This document shows, piece after piece, positions 9,059 to 19,500 of a stretch of DNA of 64,000 nucleotides (position 1 is the first letter of the stretch; each line of letters starts with the position of its first letter). The DNA comes from Bacilli bacterium (GTDB taxonomy: Bacteria; Bacillota_I; Bacilli_A; RFN20; CAG-631), in NCBI GenBank assembly GCA_900754115.1, contig CAAEBM010000018.1, forward strand, positions 1-64,000, in the 5' to 3' direction. The notes beneath the pieces are model-generated. The model made no database searches, was not told where the DNA came from, and saw only the letters and a list, made by a program, of their open reading frames with translations. Position numbers and translations under genes: made by a program.

Positions 9059-9930
9059 ATGAAAGAACTTGTTAGCAGATTAGGCAATATATAGGACTAA
9101 GTCAAACAGAAATGGCAAAGAAAATAGGTGTTCAATTTGCTACAATTAACCGTTGGGAGAATGGTCATTGTCAACCTACTCGTCTTGCAGAGGAAGGTCT
9201 TTATGCTTTATGTGAAGATTTTAACGTTCCCGTTTATGATATGATTATAGAAAAGATTAAACGTGAAGTATCTTCATTGACAATTGAAGAAGGACGTGTG
9301 TTACTTTATCATGGTTCAAAAAGCAAATTGATTGGAGATATAGCACCTATTAGCCGTGAAAAATGCGACTTCGGCAAAGGTTTTTATATGGGAACAACAC
9401 CCGAACAACCGTTAACACTAATCTGTGACTTTGAAGAATCAAAATTTTACGTCGTTTCTATTGATGCAAGAAAACTTGCAATCATTGAAATTGCTGATAT
9501 TGATTGGGCAATGGTAGTCGCTTATAATCGTGGAAGAATGGAAAAAATTAAAGGTAGTAAGTTCTATAATAAATATAGCTCTATGACAAGCGATAAGGAT
9601 TTAGCGATTGGTAGTATTGCAAACGATAGAATGTTTTACGTTATAGATAATTTCTTTTTAGAAAATATTACAGACGCAGCACTTGTAAACTGTTTATCTG
9701 CATTACAACTTGGTAAACAATACGTTGCTATCACAAAAAAAGCATGTAAAGCAATAAAAGTAGAAAAAGAAATAACACTTTCTTTCTTTGAAAAGAAAGT
9801 GTTACGAAAGGCAAGTGAAGAAAATCGTCAAAAAGGGATAGAACTTGCAAATGAAATTTGCAAATCACACCGCCGTGAAGGAAAGTTCTTTGATGAAATT
9901 TTAAACGACGCATTAAGGGGAGATAACTAA
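9059..9930 (+). pseudogene. XRE-HTH + DUF3990 (ADP-ribosyltransferase-like) protein, N-terminus frameshifted
   Basis: From the ATG at 9059 the reading is MKELVSRLGNI then TAG (9092-9094). One base earlier in phase the sequence continues RQYIGLSQTEMAKKIG and runs open to 9930, so one nucleotide appears lost near 9082-9085. The joined protein would be an XRE-type helix-turn-helix (to about residue 60) followed by a DUF3990 domain: LLYHGSKSKL, CDFGKGFYMGTT and the IGSIANDRMF segment. DUF3990 belongs to the ADP-ribosyltransferase-like superfamily; activity here is inference. A product from the ATG at 9112 (272 residues) would keep DUF3990 and half the HTH but lacks a good ribosome site. It overlaps the next gene by one base, as in toxin-antitoxin pairs. 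Base use is richer in GC than its neighbours. Confidence 0.75.
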
Positions 9931-10346
9931 TGGACGCTTTAAAACTAAAATTGTGCGATATACAAGGACGACTTTTTGAACTTTTTGCTGATACTGAATA
10001 TGACACAGAGTGCCTTGTAAAAGTGTTTATGAATAGCGAAATCGCAAAAAATCTTGATTCCGAATACAATCGTATGCAATGGGCGGGAGAAGAATATCTT
10101 TTGGAAGAACTTATTGCTACTTGCAAAAATAAACTTGTCTCAAAACGCAAAAATTTTTCAAAAGACGTCTTATTTTGGATGGGTTATGTTTATCGTTATT
10201 GGCATTTTTATACAAAAGAAGAAAGCAATAAAATATATAAACAAGCCCCGTTTGAAACAATGAACATCAATTATTTGATGTTTCACACGATGGATGTAGA
10301 AATGGCGATTGACGATTTAAAAGAAATTTACAAACAAAAGAAATAA
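9930..10346 (+). CDS. Uncharacterised 138-residue partner of the DUF3990 protein
   Basis: Starts at the ATG that overlaps the TAA of the DUF3990 gene by one base, so the two are translationally coupled. The protein looks soluble and helical, with many aromatic residues (FWMGYVYRYWHFY around 100). No family recognised with certainty. By position it could be an antitoxin or partner of the ADP-ribosyltransferase-like protein; that is inference from gene order only. No plus-strand terminator follows before the convergent peptidase gene. Confidence 0.7.
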   Translation: MDALKLKLCDIQGRLFELFADTEYDTECLVKVFMNSEIAKNLDSEYNRMQWAGEEYLLEELIATCKNKLVSKRKNFSKDVLFWMGYVYRYWHFYTKEESNKIYKQAPFETMNINYLMFHTMDVEMAIDDLKEIYKQKK

Positions 10347-10394
10347 TCTATCTACAATTTCATTGCAGATCAAATCTGTGCGAAGAAAAATGCA

Positions 10395-10418
10395 AAAAAG
10401 ACGTGGTTTCACACCACG
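10395..10418 (-). terminator. Intrinsic terminator downstream of the dipeptidase gene
   Basis: On the minus strand a 6-bp GC-rich stem (CGTGGT / ACCACG, loop of 5) is followed by TCTTTTTTGC. It lies about 70 nt after the stop of the leftward galK-pepV operon. Confidence 0.75.
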
Positions 10419-10486
10419 CCTAACTCTTCAAAATAGCACTCAATTACAAAAACTTTTTACACCCATGGTTTTAGGAGTATTTTATA

Positions 10487-11887
10487 TTATTTAAAATGTA
10501 CTTCCGTTAATAGTTTTTGCACGGCCAAAACATAAATTTCCAACCAAACATCCATTAATTCTAATTTTAACTTTTCATTTGCACTATGAATATTTTCTTC
10601 TGGTGAAAAAGGCAAACTAGCACCAAAGCCTACGCAATGATGAAAATGTCTAGCATACGTTCCCCCAGCAATACATTTTGGTTGAGAATTATAATCTTTA
10701 GTCACTTCACGATAGGCTTGCACCATGCATTGAATCATTAAAGAATCTTCTGGTATTAAAAAACCTAAAGAATCGTAAGCTAAATTGACCTTTACATCTT
10801 CATTTTTTAAAGTGTTTTGCATTGCTAACACTACTTTTTTTGACGTTGTATTAAAGGGTAAGCGACAATTTATTCCAACAAAATATGTATCTTGTGCATA
10901 CTTTACCATGCCCACATTAACTGCGATATCGCCATACTGATCTGTTGCAAAACAACCTAATTTTTTACCATTATATTCTAATCCAATATATGTTGCATAC
11001 CAATTTATAAAGGTGTTATTTAAATTGGTATGACTAAGTGCATAAATGCCATAACTTGCTGCATTAATTCCTAACATAGGTAAAGATCCATGAGCCGCTT
11101 TACCAATGACAACAATATGAAGCGTTTGCGTTTCTTTTTTTTCTTTATAAGACCACTCCATTTGTAGTTTATGGAATTCATCAGTTAAATTTGTAATTAA
11201 TTTTTGTTTGCATTTATCACAAGCATAATGAATAACAAATTCTGCTTTACTGATAACTGCATTAAAAGCTTCTCCTGCAACAATTGAAATTAAAGTTAAA
11301 TTTCCTTCATTTTGTGCTTTTCCTTCTAAAGTAATATTGTTAATCGTTTTTTCTCCAAAAATGACGGGAAAATCAGCATCAGGAGTAAACCCATAGGTTA
11401 TTTGTCCTTCTTTTTTTAGATAATGTTCTACACATAAAGAGCCTGTTTCTTCATTACAACCAAAAATGAGACGAACTCTTTTTTTAAAAGGAAAATGCAT
11501 ATCCATTAAGGCCTTAATGGTATAAATAGACACAATTGCGGGTCCTTTATCATCCCAAACTCCTCGTCCTGTCATCACATTGTCAACAATAGTTGCTTGA
11601 TAGGGAGGATATTTCCAACCTTCTCCTTCAGGAACGACATCTAAATGAGAAATAATAGCAAAAATTTCTTCACCTTCTCCCACTTCTGCATATCCACAAT
11701 AACCATCTAAATTTTTCACTTTCATTCCTAAACGACTACACAAAGATAAAACATATTCTAAACAGGCTTTGTTATTAGCACCAAAGGGTCCATTTTCAAC
11801 AGGAGTGTCTAAAACTGTTTTATAAGCAATTATTTTTTTTAATTCTTGAACCATTTCATCATGGTATTGTTTTAAATTGAATTCCAT
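10487..11887 (-). CDS. pepV: M20-family dipeptidase, PepV-like
   Basis: 466 residues, as expected for PepV-type zinc dipeptidases. Metal-site motifs: SHLDVVPEGEGW at about 82, GRGVWDDKGPA at about 109, FGCNEETGS at about 143, a DADFPV segment and a C-terminal GGTYARHF. The family hydrolyses dipeptides in the cytoplasm. AAGGGAG precedes the ATG. It lies 13 bp after galK, so the two are probably co-transcribed. The exact substrate (beta-Ala or general dipeptides) cannot be told from sequence. Confidence 0.93.
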   Translation of the reverse strand: MEFNLKQYHDEMVQELKKIIAYKTVLDTPVENGPFGANNKACLEYVLSLCSRLGMKVKNLDGYCGYAEVGEGEEIFAIISHLDVVPEGEGWKYPPYQATIVDNVMTGRGVWDDKGPAIVSIYTIKALMDMHFPFKKRVRLIFGCNEETGSLCVEHYLKKEGQITYGFTPDADFPVIFGEKTINNITLEGKAQNEGNLTLISIVAGEAFNAVISKAEFVIHYACDKCKQKLITNLTDEFHKLQMEWSYKEKKETQTLHIVVIGKAAHGSLPMLGINAASYGIYALSHTNLNNTFINWYATYIGLEYNGKKLGCFATDQYGDIAVNVGMVKYAQDTYFVGINCRLPFNTTSKKVVLAMQNTLKNEDVKVNLAYDSLGFLIPEDSLMIQCMVQAYREVTKDYNSQPKCIAGGTYARHFHHCVGFGASLPFSPEENIHSANEKLKLELMDVWLEIYVLAVQKLLTEVHFK

Positions 11888-11900
11888 TCTTACACTCCCT

Positions 11901-13046
11901 TTACTTTATTTCTTTTACTCCATCGCCAATAGAAACTTCATAAAAACTCGGTTCGTATCCTATTTCTTTTGTATAAATTTCTTTTACTTTTTCTTTAGCT
12001 AATTCTACATGTTGTGGTGCAAAAAGTGCTATTGCGCAGCCACCAAAACCAGCGCCTGTCATTCTTGCTCCTAAGCATCCCTTTTGATTCCAAAATGCAT
12101 GAACTAAGGTATCAAGTTCTTTCCCTGTCACTTCATAATCATTTTGTAAAGATAAATGGGAAGCAGTTAATAAGGCTCCTAATTGTTCAATTCGTCCCTC
12201 TTTTAAATCTTTTGAGGCTTGAATCGTTCTTATATTTTCAGTGACAATATGGCGTAATCTTTTTTTCAAGTTTTCTTTTGGCAATAAATCAAGGAAATGT
12301 TCATAATCATCTTTGATGTCACAAAGATGTAAAAAAGGATACCCTTTTTCTTGTAAAATTTGTAAAATTTCTTCGCTTTCGCTTTTTCTTTCATTGTATT
12401 TAGAATCTGTAAGTTGTCTAATTTTATTAGTATTAGCGATAATCAAGCGATATTGTTTCAAATCAAATGGAATATATTGAAAATCTAAATGGTCACAATC
12501 TAATAAAAGAGCTGAATCTTTTTTTCCATTACAAATGACAAATTGATCCATAATACCGCAATTAACGCCCATAAATTCATTTTCTACTCTTTTACACATC
12601 AATGCTAAGTCTGTTCTTGAAATTTCATTTCCTTGCAAAGTTTCTAAAGCATAACTTAGTCCCGTACAAAAAGAAGCGCTAGAAGATAGTCCACTACTAT
12701 GAGGAATATTTCCCCCAATGACAACGTCAAACCCAAAATCAATGTGGAAAATTTGAATAATCCCTTTAATATAATCGCTCCATTTTTTATTTTTTTTCTT
12801 ATCATTAAGATCAAATTCTATGACCCCTTGATTTTCAAATTGCAAAGAATAAGCGCGCACTTTGTGACAATTATTTTTGCTAATTGCAAAATAAGTGCCT
12901 AAATTAATGGCACAAGGTAAAACAACTCCTCCATTATAGTCAATATGTTCTCCAATAATATTGACTCTTCCTGGAGAGAAAAAATACCGAACTTGCTCTT
13001 GTTCTCCAAATAAACGAATAAATTCTTCTTTTACTTTTTTAAACAT
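11901..13046 (-). CDS. galK: Galactokinase
   Basis: 381-residue GHMP kinase. The galactokinase signature FSPGRVNIIGEHIDYNGG is near residue 25, the ATP loop GGNIPHSSGLSSSASF near 117, and the C-terminal GARMTGAGFGGCAIAL near 335. It phosphorylates galactose to galactose-1-phosphate. AAGGAG precedes the ATG. It lies between a Cse60-like gene (19 bp upstream) and pepV (13 bp downstream). No galT or galE is in the window, so the rest of the Leloir pathway must be elsewhere if present. Confidence 0.95.
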   Translation of the reverse strand: MFKKVKEEFIRLFGEQEQVRYFFSPGRVNIIGEHIDYNGGVVLPCAINLGTYFAISKNNCHKVRAYSLQFENQGVIEFDLNDKKKNKKWSDYIKGIIQIFHIDFGFDVVIGGNIPHSSGLSSSASFCTGLSYALETLQGNEISRTDLALMCKRVENEFMGVNCGIMDQFVICNGKKDSALLLDCDHLDFQYIPFDLKQYRLIIANTNKIRQLTDSKYNERKSESEEILQILQEKGYPFLHLCDIKDDYEHFLDLLPKENLKKRLRHIVTENIRTIQASKDLKEGRIEQLGALLTASHLSLQNDYEVTGKELDTLVHAFWNQKGCLGARMTGAGFGGCAIALFAPQHVELAKEKVKEIYTKEIGYEPSFYEVSIGDGVKEIK

Positions 13047-13065
13047 TTCACTTCACTCCTTAATT

Positions 13066-13251
13066 TCATGAAACTCGAAAAATAATCATCGCTGAATAAC
13101 AATAGATTTGTTCGCTTGAAGCGGCTAAAAAAGCATGAATTTGATATTTGATATCAATTAAATCTTCTTCATCAATACTTTTTATAAAATCATTGATTTT
13201 CTTTTGTAAATCTTTTTCGTGTTCTTCATCAAATATTTCTACTTTTACCAT
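13066..13251 (-). CDS. Small Cse60-like protein
   Basis: 61 residues starting MVKVEIFDEEHEKDLQKKIN and ending SSEQIYCYSAMIIFRVS. The layout (short acidic helix, then a beta hairpin with IYCYSAMII) matches the Cse60 family, known in Bacillus as a small sporulation-linked protein of unknown biochemistry. Its occurrence does not prove sporulation here. First gene of the group with galK and pepV. Confidence 0.75.
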   Translation of the reverse strand: MVKVEIFDEEHEKDLQKKINDFIKSIDEEDLIDIKYQIHAFLAASSEQIYCYSAMIIFRVS

Positions 13252-13307
13252 GATATCACCAAAAAATGGTATATCATAATTGGAAGAAAAAAATTGTCAG
13301 TTTTTGC

Positions 13308-14144
13308 CTATCTTTTTATAATTTTTCTTCTGTTATCTTCTTTTTTTTCGGTTATATAAATATCATTCTCATCTTGAATCACTCTTCTTTTTTCTAACAC
13401 TCGAACTAAAGGCATTACCAAAATGACATGAATTGGAATAGTAAAGAAAGATTTTGCGATTTTTAAAACAAATAAAATCGAAAAAGGAGTTCCAATTAAA
13501 ATTACACTCCACAAGGAATTTAAGAAAAAATAACAAACAATTTCAATTAATAAATAAGAAAACCATATTTTTGAAACCGAATAAAAGGATTTCTTCTTTT
13601 TTGTCTTTATTTCTCGATAACCCACCCATGTAATCACTACAAAAGAAATCAATAATAAAACGATTGCAATAATGATTAAGGGCCAAGATAAATGAAAAGA
13701 AGTTTTTGAAGAGGTAGGAATAGATTGATAAATTAAAATATAAACAATTGCTCCAATGTGTAAGATTCCTTCAATTAATAAATTGAGAAGAAAAAACACA
13801 CCATCTTTAATTTTAAACTTTTTACTGAAATAAAAAACTAATCCTGGTAAAAGTCCAGCCATTGCATAACTTAAGGTATATCCAGGAAAATAAGGTCCAA
13901 TAGGAAATAATAAAGCTCCTATAATATCACTTACAATTCCTACCGCCATTCCGTATATCGAACCAAGGACAATGCTAGCAATAATTAAAACAATGGTTGA
14001 AACAGTAATTCTAATAAATGCTGGTGAACCAAAAGCAGCAATGTTTATTGCAATAAAACGATTAATAACGACATATAAAACAACAAGCATGGCGCTTAAA
14101 CTAATATTTCTAATAATTCGATCTACTTTATAATTTGAATGCAT
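13308..14144 (-). CDS. ECF transporter substrate-binding (S) component, folate-family-like
   Basis: 278 residues with about six membrane helices. The N-terminal segment SLSAMLVVLYVVINRF, then AFIRITVSTIVLIIASIVLG and the ISDIIGALLFPIGPYFPGYT loop resemble FolT-type S components, which take up folates with a shared EcfAA'T module. No ECF energy-coupling genes are in the window. The C-terminal half is longer and more divergent than in typical ~170-residue S components, so the substrate is tentative. AGGGGG precedes the start and a TATAAT lies at the complement of 14173-14178. Confidence 0.75.
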   Translation of the reverse strand: MHSNYKVDRIIRNISLSAMLVVLYVVINRFIAINIAAFGSPAFIRITVSTIVLIIASIVLGSIYGMAVGIVSDIIGALLFPIGPYFPGYTLSYAMAGLLPGLVFYFSKKFKIKDGVFFLLNLLIEGILHIGAIVYILIYQSIPTSSKTSFHLSWPLIIIAIVLLLISFVVITWVGYREIKTKKKKSFYSVSKIWFSYLLIEIVCYFFLNSLWSVILIGTPFSILFVLKIAKSFFTIPIHVILVMPLVRVLEKRRVIQDENDIYITEKKEDNRRKIIKR

Positions 14145-14209
14145 TCCAGTACCCCCTTTTTTTAATGACTCTATTATAAAACAAATTGAGTGGACTTTAA
14201 AGGAAAAAT

Positions 14210-15931
14210 TTATTCATCTTGAGAAGCTTGATACATGGACGCATAAACACCTTGTTTAGATAATAATTGTTCATGCGTTCCAATTTCTAATATACCATGT
14301 TTCCCTAATACAACAATGCGATCACAATTCTTTATGGTAGTCAACCGATGAGCAATGATAATCGCTGTTTTATTTTCTGCCAATTCTTTTAATGACGTTT
14401 GAATTAATTTTTCAGTCATATTATCTAATGATGAAGTCGCTTCATCCAAAATGATAATTGCAGGTTGTTTTAAAAATAGTCGTGCAATTGAAATGCGTTG
14501 CTTTTGACCGCCAGAAAGGCGAACTCCCCGTTCACCAGTAAGTGTATCATATTGATCAGGTAAACTCATGATAAAATCATGGATATTGGCTTTTTTTGCT
14601 GCTTCTATAACTTCTTGATCACTGGCATCAGGACGACCATATAAAATGTTTTCTTTAATCGTTCCCCAAAAAATAAAAACATCTTGTTGAACATGACCAA
14701 TGGCATTCCTTAAATCATATAATTCATAGTCTTTAATGTCCTGTCCATCAATAAGAATTTTCCCTTCCATAACATCATAAAAACGAGGAATTAATTTAGA
14801 AATCGTCGTTTTTCCAACTCCTGTTTCCCCAACTAAGGCAATTTTTTCTCCTGAATTAATTTTTAAAGAAAAATCATGCAAAATATCTTCTTGATCTTCT
14901 CCATAATGGAAAGATACTTTTTCAAATTCTATTTGTCCTTCAAAAGTATGATTTTTAATGCTATCTTGTTTTGAAACAATCGTCGGTTGAATGAGCATAA
15001 TATTATAAAAACGTTCAAATCCAGACCAGCCTTGTTGTAACATTTCCATAGTATTAGATAACTTCGTAATAGGAGAAATTAAAAAATTAATATATAAGAA
15101 AAAGGCGACTAAATCTTGTAAATAAAACTGTGTTTCATTACTATGAATGACCATGATTGAACCGACAACTAATAATATTAAATTAGTAATGTTTGTAAAT
15201 AAATTAATTGTTGAACCAAAAAGTCCTAATTCTTTAAAAGATTTCTTTCTAGAATTTTGATATTGCATATTAATTGAATCAAAATTTTTAATTTCATATT
15301 CTTCATTATTGTAAGCTTTTGTCAAAGAAATCCCACTTAAACTACTGCCAATACGAGAAGCTAATTCTCCTTGTTCTTTCCGAACCAAACGGAAACTAGC
15401 CATTAATTTTTTTCTTCTCATGATTGTAAAAAAGATTAACGCAATGATTGCTATAAATACGATTGACGTTAAAATGGGATTAATAAACATCAAAATAATG
15501 AAACTTCCTAAAATCATAATAATAGAAACAAATAAATCTTCAGGAACATGGTGTGACATTTCTGATAAATCATGCAAATGTGTAGTTAAATTCGTTAATA
15601 ATTCACCAGACTTTTTATTTTCAAAATATTGATAATCGAGGGTTTCAAACTTTTTAAACAAATCTTTTCGCATATCTGTTTCAATTTTTATTCCTAAATA
15701 ATGGCCATAATATCCAATAATAAAAGATAATCCAAAACGAAGGAAATAGAAAATGAGCAATATTGCTCCAATCCATAAAATAGTAGTTGTTGAAGTAATT
15801 TCTCCTTGTAATATTTTTCTAGTGACTAAAGGAAAGATTAAATCAATTCCAGCCATGATAAAAACACAAATAATATCTAAAGCAAATAACTTTTTATGGT
15901 TTTTATAATAAGAACAAAAGTACTTAAACAT
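14210..15931 (-). CDS. ABC exporter, fused permease-ATPase (MsbA/LmrA type)
   Basis: 573 residues: six membrane helices in the first ~310, then a nucleotide-binding domain with Walker A (VGETGVGKTT), Q-loop, signature LSGGQKQR, Walker B (AIIILDEATSSLD) and the switch His (IIAHRL). A half-transporter acting as a dimer. The start is the ATG at 15931: GAGGTG lies 7 nt upstream, and the earlier in-frame ATG overlaps that site. Drug, lipid or peptide export are all possible. It lies 31 bp downstream of mscL. Confidence 0.93.
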   Translation of the reverse strand: MFKYFCSYYKNHKKLFALDIICVFIMAGIDLIFPLVTRKILQGEITSTTTILWIGAILLIFYFLRFGLSFIIGYYGHYLGIKIETDMRKDLFKKFETLDYQYFENKKSGELLTNLTTHLHDLSEMSHHVPEDLFVSIIMILGSFIILMFINPILTSIVFIAIIALIFFTIMRRKKLMASFRLVRKEQGELASRIGSSLSGISLTKAYNNEEYEIKNFDSINMQYQNSRKKSFKELGLFGSTINLFTNITNLILLVVGSIMVIHSNETQFYLQDLVAFFLYINFLISPITKLSNTMEMLQQGWSGFERFYNIMLIQPTIVSKQDSIKNHTFEGQIEFEKVSFHYGEDQEDILHDFSLKINSGEKIALVGETGVGKTTISKLIPRFYDVMEGKILIDGQDIKDYELYDLRNAIGHVQQDVFIFWGTIKENILYGRPDASDQEVIEAAKKANIHDFIMSLPDQYDTLTGERGVRLSGGQKQRISIARLFLKQPAIIILDEATSSLDNMTEKLIQTSLKELAENKTAIIIAHRLTTIKNCDRIVVLGKHGILEIGTHEQLLSKQGVYASMYQASQDE

Positions 15932-15962
15932 CTCTACACACCTCATTACAAAAAGAATCTAG

Positions 15963-16478
15963 TTATTGACTAGAATCTTTTTCATTTTTTAATAAATCAC
16001 GAATTTCAGTTAATAAATCTAATTCTGTTACTACTGGAGCAGCAGGAGCAGCTGGTTCTTCAACTGGTTCTTCTTGTTTCTTTCTTCTTTCTTCTGCTTT
16101 TTTACGAACTGAATTGATGATTTTTACAAGAATAAACAAAATAACGGCAATTAAAAGAAAATCAATTACAGCTTGCAAAAATTTACCATAGTAAATGGAG
16201 CTAGAGTATAAATCTTGACCAAATTCATCTTTAGCGATTGTAATGCCGTCTGCTTCATATACAGGTTCCCCTGCTTTAATGCGTAAAGCTTTAAAGTCAG
16301 CTTGACCTCCTAAAATAATTCCAATCAAAGGCATTAAAATAGAATTAGTCAACGAAGTAACGATACTAGTAAAAGCACTACCGATGATGACCCCTACAGC
16401 CATATCGACTACATTTCCTCTAGTAATAAATTCTTTGAATTCTTTTACGACACCTTTTTGTTTCTTTTTATCCTTCAT
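15963..16478 (-). CDS. mscL: Large-conductance mechanosensitive channel with long tail
   Basis: 171 residues, longer than the usual ~130-150. TM1 (GNVVDMAVGVIIGSAFTSIV, about 21-40), periplasmic loop, and TM2 (LQAVIDFLLIAVILFILVKI) are typical. The loop is somewhat extended (VYEADGITIAKDEFGQDLYS). A Pro/Ala/Glu-rich linker precedes the C-terminal helix LLTEIRDLLKNEK. MscL opens under membrane tension to release solutes during osmotic downshock. GAGGTGA precedes the ATG. Confidence 0.96.
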   Translation of the reverse strand: MKDKKKQKGVVKEFKEFITRGNVVDMAVGVIIGSAFTSIVTSLTNSILMPLIGIILGGQADFKALRIKAGEPVYEADGITIAKDEFGQDLYSSSIYYGKFLQAVIDFLLIAVILFILVKIINSVRKKAEERRKKQEEPVEEPAAPAAPVVTELDLLTEIRDLLKNEKDSSQ

Positions 16479-16533
16479 TTTTTCACCTCATATCCTTCTT
16501 AATTATAATCTATTTTTTTTAAAATCAATAGTA

Positions 16534-19500
16534 TTAATCTTCGATTTTTGTCATTTTTCCCTCTAAAATAGAATATAAATAAAGAAATACTGGTTTTTTC
16601 AACATTTTTGCAACATATTTTTGATAAATTTTTAACTGAAGCGAATACGCCTCATCATCAATATTTTTTAATTTATAATCAATGATATCGACATGATTAG
16701 AATATTCTAATATTAAATCAATAACACCAGAGTAAACTTTTTGGTTTTCAACAAAAGAAAAGGGAAATTCTTTATAAATTGTCGCTTCTTGAATATTTTT
16801 CAATAAATCTTGTTTTAAAAAGGTAAAAACAAGAGGATGGACATCTTTTTTATCTTGTTTAAAATCTGTCCATTCAAAAAGTTCATGAATCGCGATTCCT
16901 AAATTCATTTTTTCTTTTTCTTGCTTGGTTATTAAATGTTGAATGGTTTTTGATGCTTTTTCTTTTATTTGTAAAGGTTCTGTTTCAATTTGAAGGGAAT
17001 GTACAATTCTTGTAGGTTTTATTTCTTTTTTACTCACTTCAACTTCTTTAACATTTAAGTATCGGTAATGGATAACTAAAGTTGATAAATCAAGTTTTTG
17101 TGATTGAGAAAAATTAGTATCAACATAATCTAAAAGATCTTTAAACGTTTTACACTCATTTAACTGTTTATTTTGTGCTGTTGTTTTTTTGTTTAAAAGA
17201 ACCATATTTTCACGACATCTTGTTAAAGCAACGTAGAATAAACGAATTTTTTCTGATAAAGATTGCAAATCATAATCTTGTTTTGCTAATATTTTTTTTA
17301 TCGTTTCTCCTTGTCCGTTTGCATAAAAAGGAGGTATCAATCCATATTTTTCATTATATGTGATTTTATTTGTCTTTTCTTCCTCGTTTTGTTTAGAAAA
17401 ATTTAAGATAAAATAACAAATTGGAAATTCTAATCCTTTAGATTTGTGAATGGTCATAATTTTTACTTGATTTTGTAAAGGAGTGGAAGCAGGAATTTCA
17501 ATTTTTTTATTTTCTTGCAATAGTTTTTCAAAAACCTTTCCCATTTCAAAAATTGAAATATTTAAAGCCGTTAAATTTTGTGCAATAGAAACAAATTGTT
17601 GCAATCGTCGATTATTTGTTTCAATCTCTCCAATCAAAATTAATTTTTTATGAATCTCAAACACTTCAATGATTTTTAAAATCATTTCTTGATTGGATAA
17701 AAGTGTAGCCATTTGCACTAATTGTTGAAGTTTTTGATATAAAATAGAAGTAGTAATTGTATTATTTTTAATGGCAAAATAAAGTTCATCATCACTTTGA
17801 GAGCATAAAAAACTACGTCCCAGTCCATAATAAGCCTTTAAAAAGTCTGAATCTAACTCTTGTTGTTTTATCTTTTGTAAAGCGATTAAAATATTATACA
17901 TCGCATAAAATAAATCGCCTTCTAAAAGATTATCATTTTTAAATATAGTGGCTGGAATGTGGTAATATTGTAATAATTTTTGAATTTTTTCACTGGCTTG
18001 TGATTTTTCTAATAAAATGGCAAAATCTTGATAAGTACAGGGACGAAAAGTTTCTAATTCTGTATCATATACAGGCATTTGGTTTTTTATCTTTTTTAAA
18101 ATATCTGAAACGACATAGAATAGTTCAATATCTTCGTCTTTATATTTTTTTTGTTCATTTTCATAAGTTATATACTCAATTGTCGGTTCTTTTTGTATTT
18201 CATTATAGCGTAAAAATCCAAAATTCATGGTGTGCCCTTGCATATAGTCTGCACCACCAATTTCTTTTGTCATTAACTTTGAAAAAAGAGCGTTAATACA
18301 ATCAATAATACCTTTGTTAGAACGAAAATTGTTGGTCAAATCAATTTTTATTCCTCCATTATGCGCTTTATAGTTTTCATATTTATGCATAAATATATCT
18401 GGATTAGCATTACGAAAGCGATAAATAGATTGCTTGATGTCACCGACCATATAGACATTATTTCTTGCAATTTTTTGAATAAATAATTCTTGTAAATCAT
18501 TGGTATCTTGGTACTCATCAATTAAAATTTCAGCAAATTGATTGGTTAAGTTTTCTTTTACAGAAGGAAATTGATTGACCAAAGACAAAGCCATCTTAGC
18601 AATATCTACAAATTCAAAAGCTTGATATTTCATTTTATATTCTTGCATATAAGAATCTAATTGCATTAAAATCGCTACAATTACTTTTTCATAGCTTTTT
18701 GCATCTTCTAATGAATCTTTAATTTGCTCGATGGAAGAATAAATACAAATTGATTTTAAATTTTTAATGAGTTTATCAATTTGTTTTTTCGTTTCTTTTA
18801 TTTCTATCTCCTCTGTTTGCACTTTTAAAGGAGTAATATTTTGCAATAAAGCATAAATTTTTTCATAATTTTTACTATTTAACAATTCAAAATAGAGTTG
18901 CTGGTTTTCATCTTCTTTTAAATAGGGAATAATCGTTAAAAATAAAGGTTTTACTTGTTGAAGATGATCTTGAATAAAACCATAGTATTCTTCAATGTAT
19001 TGTTGTTGCTTCTTTTGTGATGCAAAATCTTGCATATAAGATTGCAAATACGAACTTTTATCGGCTTTTTGATCTAACTTTTTATGAATCGTTAATAAAC
19101 AATTAAGTAAATCTTGATCATCTTTAATCGTAAAATGGTCAATCATTTTTAAAAAATCTGCATCTTTGCTTTTATAAAATTCTTCAAATATTTCTTTTAA
19201 AAATTCTTGTGCTTGCAAATCCATTATGGAAGATTCAATGATATGTATCTCTTTAGTTAGTCCCAATAAATAGTGATATTTTTTTACAACAGATAAAGCA
19301 AAACTATCAAAGGTCGTGATATAAGCTTGTTCTACTTCTGGAATACGTTGAACTAAATCTGTATCGTTTTTCATTTTTTGAAGAACTCGATTTTTCATTT
19401 CTGCAGCCGCAGCATTGGTAAAAGTTAAAACAAGTAATTGTTGAGCACGAATTCCTTCTTTTAATTTTCTTATGATTCGAGTGGTTAAAACAGCAGTTTT

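Noticed and set aside
9731..10150. 139-codon minus-strand open frame
   Set aside because: It is antisense to the DUF3990 locus and its partner, has no ribosome site, and its composition mirrors the plus-strand genes.
13066..14144. THF/folate riboswitch before the FolT-like gene
   Set aside because: The leader is too short (about 30 nt from the -10 to the start codon) to hold a riboswitch.
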